This document shows, one piece after another, positions 34,804 through 38,279 of a stretch of DNA of 38,279 nt. The translations under genes were made by a program, and so were the position numbers. The notes beneath the pieces were generated by a model. That model had not been told where the DNA came from and did no database searches. It was given only the letters and a program-made list of their open reading frames with translations. Where the stretch lies: positions 1 to 38,279 of the forward strand of contig CAMDGN010000006.1 of NCBI GenBank assembly GCA_945897985.1. Direction: 5' to 3'. The DNA is from a candidate division WWE3 bacterium (lineage in GTDB: Bacteria; Patescibacteriota; WWE3; UBA101185; UBA10185). Every line of letters starts with the position of its first letter. Position 1 is the stretch's first letter.

Positions 34804-36678
34804 CTAGGAGATAAAAGTTACATTAAACCTCTTTGAGGTATTACCCATTATTTCTTCTCTAATTTTCTTAGATTCATTGGGATAAGCTGTGTAAAATCTA
34901 AAGGTTACTTTTCTATTTGATCCATCAATAAACTCACCCAGAAACTCTATTTTAGCAACCAGTGGTGATACGTTTTTTGCATATTCAATAATTTCCCCAT
35001 TTTGAGAATCAATATGAGAAACAAAAGTTAGATCTTCTTTTGATAGATTTTCAAATTCTGTAACCACGTATGATTTAAACGAAGTTAACTTGATTAAATC
35101 ATTTATTTTCAATTCAGCAAAATTGCCATTAAAGTATCCAAGCTCTCTTTCATTTGAAAATATTGAGATATGTTTGGAGGATGTTTTCAACACAAAAGCG
35201 ATGTTTAAATTGGACAATATTAAGTCGATAACTCTTCTAATATATTCACTGTTTTTTTGATTGTCTCCCGATTCATACATTATTCCTACAACTTTTTCTT
35301 CAATTAAATTTTCACCCTCTTTGGAGTAAACATTTCCAATCTCGAAGATCTTAATTTCAGATTTCCCATGTTTTGAGTAACTTTTTAAAACATTCTGAAG
35401 CGTTTCTTTGATAGAAAGTCTTAATGAATCCTTTTCACTGTTTACTGAATTTAAAAATGCTATCCTTGATTCTACTCCGTCGAATTTAACAATTGGATCG
35501 GTAATATGTTCATGAAAGCCGCTTGAGATAAGTAAATCTGTAATTTTTGCCTCAAATTTAAGAGTTGCTGGGGTGATATCGGTGGGTGGGTAGTTGTTGA
35601 TTGGCTGAGGTTTAATTTTTGAATATCCATAAATTCTGATTACATCAGCAACTAAATCATCCTCAACTTCTACGTCCGTTCTAAAAAAAGGAACTTGGAC
35701 TTTTATTTTATTATCTTTATTTTCTATAATTTCGTATTCTAGTGCCTCAAGGATTTTTTCAGCTTGATCAAAATAATAATTTTCACCGGAAATCAAATCT
35801 AGTCTCTCTTTGTGTAGGGTCATAATTCTCGGATGGTACTTTTCTTTTTCAAAGTCATCGTTTTCAAATGCCTCTCCGCCACAATGTTCTAAAATTAAAT
35901 CTGTTGCTCTAATTATGGCCAAATCTACTAACTCAGGAGATAAGAATTTCTCAGATCTAAGCACAGTTTCATTTCTAATCCCAACCTCTCTTGAGGTTCT
36001 TCTAATGCTTGCTTGATCATAATTACCTGAGTCTAGGATGATATTAGTTGTATTTTCAGTAACTCCGGTTCTAAGTCCACCAACGATTCCTCCGATGCAG
36101 ATTGGATTTCCATTTTCTGATAAAACTAAAGTACCTTCTTTAAGTTTCATTAAAGAGCTATCTAAGGTTTGGATAGTTTCATTTTCGGCAGTTTCACGAA
36201 GCACAATTTCTTTTTTCTCAAATTTATCAATATCCTGGGCATGAAGCGGTTGTCCCATTTCCACCATCACATAGTTTGTAATATCAACAATATTGTTGAT
36301 TACAGGAAGTCCGTAGGCCGCAAGTCTATCCTGGATGAATTTGGGACTCTCCCCTACTTTTACATCTTTAATGACTCTGGTTCTGAACCTATTAACTTTA
36401 TCTGATTTGATATGAATAAATAATTCTTCTGTTTTTTTCAATTTTTGAGAAATAAGTTTGGGAAAATGTAATTTTAAATCTTCAAATGCAGCTATGTCTC
36501 TAGCACAGCCGATAATTGAAAGCCAATCAGCTCGGTCCATTCTATGTTCTAGGTCTAATACTTCCCCATAGATTGGTTTATCAAGCATTAGCCCAATTTC
36601 TGTGAAAGCTTTAGCTAACTCTTTTGGAGATTTTGAGGTATGGATATAATCTTTTAACCAAACTAAGGGTATTATCAT
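34804..36678 (-). CDS. pheT: Phenylalanyl-tRNA synthetase beta subunit, short form without the N-terminal EMAP/tRNA-binding insertion
   Basis: B3/B4 region PLHAQDIDKFEKKEIVLRETAENETIQTLDSS, B5 region VEDDLVADVIRIYGYSKI; GLMLDKPIYGEVLDLEHRMDRADWLSIIGCARDIAAF. Confidence 0.9.
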   Translation of the reverse strand: MIIPLVWLKDYIHTSKSPKELAKAFTEIGLMLDKPIYGEVLDLEHRMDRADWLSIIGCARDIAAFEDLKLHFPKLISQKLKKTEELFIHIKSDKVNRFRTRVIKDVKVGESPKFIQDRLAAYGLPVINNIVDITNYVMVEMGQPLHAQDIDKFEKKEIVLRETAENETIQTLDSSLMKLKEGTLVLSENGNPICIGGIVGGLRTGVTENTTNIILDSGNYDQASIRRTSREVGIRNETVLRSEKFLSPELVDLAIIRATDLILEHCGGEAFENDDFEKEKYHPRIMTLHKERLDLISGENYYFDQAEKILEALEYEIIENKDNKIKVQVPFFRTDVEVEDDLVADVIRIYGYSKIKPQPINNYPPTDITPATLKFEAKITDLLISSGFHEHITDPIVKFDGVESRIAFLNSVNSEKDSLRLSIKETLQNVLKSYSKHGKSEIKIFEIGNVYSKEGENLIEEKVVGIMYESGDNQKNSEYIRRVIDLILSNLNIAFVLKTSSKHISIFSNERELGYFNGNFAELKINDLIKLTSFKSYVVTEFENLSKEDLTFVSHIDSQNGEIIEYAKNVSPLVAKIEFLGEFIDGSNRKVTFRFYTAYPNESKKIREEIMGNTSKRFNVTFIS

Positions 36679-37652
36679 TTGTAAATTATTCCTCCACCGT
36701 ATAATTTTCTGATATCGTCAATTTTATATCTTTGCATAACTAGCCTATCAAGACCCATTCCAAAAGCAAAACCAGTATAAACCTCCGGATCTATACCACA
36801 CATTTTTAGTGTGTTGTAATGAATCATCCCTGACCCTAGAACTTCAATGTACCCTCTATATTTACATACTGAACAGCCCTCACCTCTGCAGAATCTACAT
36901 TGAATATCGGTTCCAAGGCCTGGAGAAACTTCTGGATAGTATTTATATCTAAATCTTAATACAACATCGTCTCCAAATAAATGATGATGAAAATCGGTTA
37001 GTGTTTGAATTAAGTTTTTAATTGTAATTCCTTTATCTACAACCACGCCCTGGTATTGATAAAAGAATGAAGAGTTGGTTGCGGTTAAGGTTTCGTTTCT
37101 AAAACATTTGCCTGGAACCACAACTCTGATTGGCGGCTGATTTTCAGTTAGTACTCTAGTTTCAACGCTCGAGGTATGGGTTCTAAGCAGTACTCCTGGG
37201 TTTATATACAAGGAGTCTTGTAAGTCGGTAGCTGGGTGATTCTCCGGAAGGTTTAATTTTCTAAAGTTGTATTCCTCGGTCTCGATTTCTGGTCCTTCAA
37301 CTACGGAAAATCCATAAAATTTGAAGAAGTTATTCATTTCTCTAATTGTTTCGGTTGTCGGATGTAAATATCCCTTTTCCCCTTTGGTAAGTTTGATAGT
37401 TTCATCGATTAGTAGTTTACTTGATTCATCGATTAAATTAATGTTCTCTTCTAGTTCCTTGGAAAGTGAATTGATCTTAGGTCCCCAGACTTTTCTTTCC
37501 TCAATACCTAATCTGGGGATTTCTTTGATTAATCCGGTAATTAGTCCAGTGTTTTTTGAAAAGTATTTTAGATAAATTTCATCTTTACCTAAAATTGATA
37601 CATCTTTTTCAAACAGGTTTCTTATTTCGAGTATTTTTTGATTAATATCCAC
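36675..37652 (-). CDS. pheS: Phenylalanyl-tRNA synthetase alpha subunit (GTG start)
   Basis: HPTTETIREMNNFFKFYGFSVVEGPEIETEEYNF, LRTHTSSVETRVL, CRFCRGEGCSVCKYRGYIEVLGSGMIH, GFAFGMGLDRLVMQRYKIDDIRKLY. Confidence 0.96.
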   Translation of the reverse strand: MDINQKILEIRNLFEKDVSILGKDEIYLKYFSKNTGLITGLIKEIPRLGIEERKVWGPKINSLSKELEENINLIDESSKLLIDETIKLTKGEKGYLHPTTETIREMNNFFKFYGFSVVEGPEIETEEYNFRKLNLPENHPATDLQDSLYINPGVLLRTHTSSVETRVLTENQPPIRVVVPGKCFRNETLTATNSSFFYQYQGVVVDKGITIKNLIQTLTDFHHHLFGDDVVLRFRYKYYPEVSPGLGTDIQCRFCRGEGCSVCKYRGYIEVLGSGMIHYNTLKMCGIDPEVYTGFAFGMGLDRLVMQRYKIDDIRKLYGGGIIYK

Positions 37653-37659
37653 TGTATGT

Positions 37660-37665
37660 ATTTTA
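37660..37665 (-). promoter_or_regulatory. -10 TAAAAT, 7 nt before pheS GTG
   Basis: Minus strand TAAAAT ACATACA GTG. Confidence 0.5.
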
Positions 37666-37694
37666 CTAACATTTTCTTGATTTTACTATTATAT

Positions 37695-37703
37695 TGATAT
37701 AAT
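37695..37703 (+). promoter_or_regulatory. Extended -10 TGA-TATAAT for the 37734 ORF
   Basis: TGATATAAT then a ~25-nt leader carrying AAAGGAGAGGT SD (37720-37730). Confidence 0.65.
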
Positions 37704-37733
37704 TAGGGGCATTAATATTAAAGGAGAGGTGCT

Positions 37734-38210
37734 ATGAGCTACGACTTTAGTGTCTTCCCAGACGGCTCTAAGATTTCAAACAGTCTCTTAGTGTTGCATC
37801 TCGAGCAAATCTACGACATGCTAGGGACATGGGAAGGTAAGGGCATTTTGTTCTTTTGCACTCACTTAGTTAAGTTTGGTCAAATTCCTAAGGATGCTGG
37901 AAAGCCGGATGTTTCTGAGTACAAAAGAGTTCTTTCTGAAAATGGATTGATGTCCTCCCCTGTGAGGAATAATAAAATTGTTCTTGCAAAGAGTTTTGAG
38001 AGGACACTGATTAGTGTTGATCTTCAGAATAACTTGTATAACAAACTTTATCAAAACATCGTCCAACAAAAGAGGGTTGGTTTTAAGTTAGTTATCAATT
38101 TGAACCAGTACAATTCTCTAACTAACGAGTATCTAGATCCGGTGGAGGCTAAATCGGACGCTGAATTTAATATTTCCCCCAGCATTGTGGCATTTATTAA
38201 TTCATTGTAA
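37734..38210 (+). CDS. Hypothetical soluble protein, 158 aa
   Basis: Strong SD AAAGGAGAGG upstream of ATG, consensus -10, 3' hairpin; no family recognised. Confidence 0.8.
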   Translation: MSYDFSVFPDGSKISNSLLVLHLEQIYDMLGTWEGKGILFFCTHLVKFGQIPKDAGKPDVSEYKRVLSENGLMSSPVRNNKIVLAKSFERTLISVDLQNNLYNKLYQNIVQQKRVGFKLVINLNQYNSLTNEYLDPVEAKSDAEFNISPSIVAFINSL

Positions 38211-38226
38211 TTTACGAGTCACAAAA

Positions 38227-38261
38227 AAGGCGGATGGAATTTATAAAATTCCATCCGCCTT
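38227..38261 (+). terminator. Perfect 16-bp hairpin 3' of the 37734 ORF
   Basis: AAGGCGGATGGAATTT ATA AAATTCCATCCGCCTT followed by AACGTTTTT. Confidence 0.8.
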
Positions 38262-38279
38262 AACGTTTTTAAATCAGCT

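Noticed and set aside
1-38279. tRNA/rRNA genes, CRISPR arrays, IS elements, prophage or defence systems
   Set aside because: No cloverleaf/rRNA-like block, no regularly spaced repeats, no transposase/integrase motifs seen. Gaps are mostly short and explained by promoters or hairpins.
1-38279. UGA stop-codon reassignment as in Gracilibacteria/Absconditabacteria
   Set aside because: All recognised genes read full-length to expected C-termini under the standard bacterial code; no truncated conserved proteins demand recoding.

Overview
This 38.3 kb AT-rich, very gene-dense window looks like a Patescibacteria/CPR-type bacterial chromosome. That placement is inferred from reduced gene sizes, single-membrane type IV pilus (T4P) genes and compact housekeeping operons; no marker search was possible. 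Minus-strand housekeeping genes: a CBS-less IMPDH/GMP reductase-family enzyme, rnhB, a DHH phosphoesterase, gyrA, ppa, a YkuD L,D-transpeptidase, gyrB, a DNA pol III delta'-like protein, trmD, rpsP, rnc, an ACP-like protein, nusB, rpmF, rsmD, a fasciclin protein, recG, tyrS, pheT and pheS. The plus strand carries a T4P locus (about 11.3-25.0 kb: pilB, pilT, pilC, pilins, pilD, a large Cys-rich secreted protein, PilX-like, three further prepilins, pilM/N/O) and a class A PBP. Three CDSs absent from the ORF track were read directly: a partial 340-codon ORF at 1-1020 (-), rpmF at 27358-27507 (-), and a 39-aa membrane microprotein at 30686-30805 (-) between tyrS and recG. The most interesting signal is regulatory. 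Most operon-head genes have a -10 hexamer ending only 6-7 nt before the start codon, as expected for leaderless mRNAs. Three monocistronic accessory genes (7143-7334, 28203-28601, 37734-38210) instead have a strong Shine-Dalgarno and a long perfect 3' hairpin lacking a proper U-tract. Other points: a terminator-like hairpin inside the 5' end of pilD, an ACP-like protein with Thr in place of the phosphopantetheine Ser, and a PilT with altered arginine motifs.
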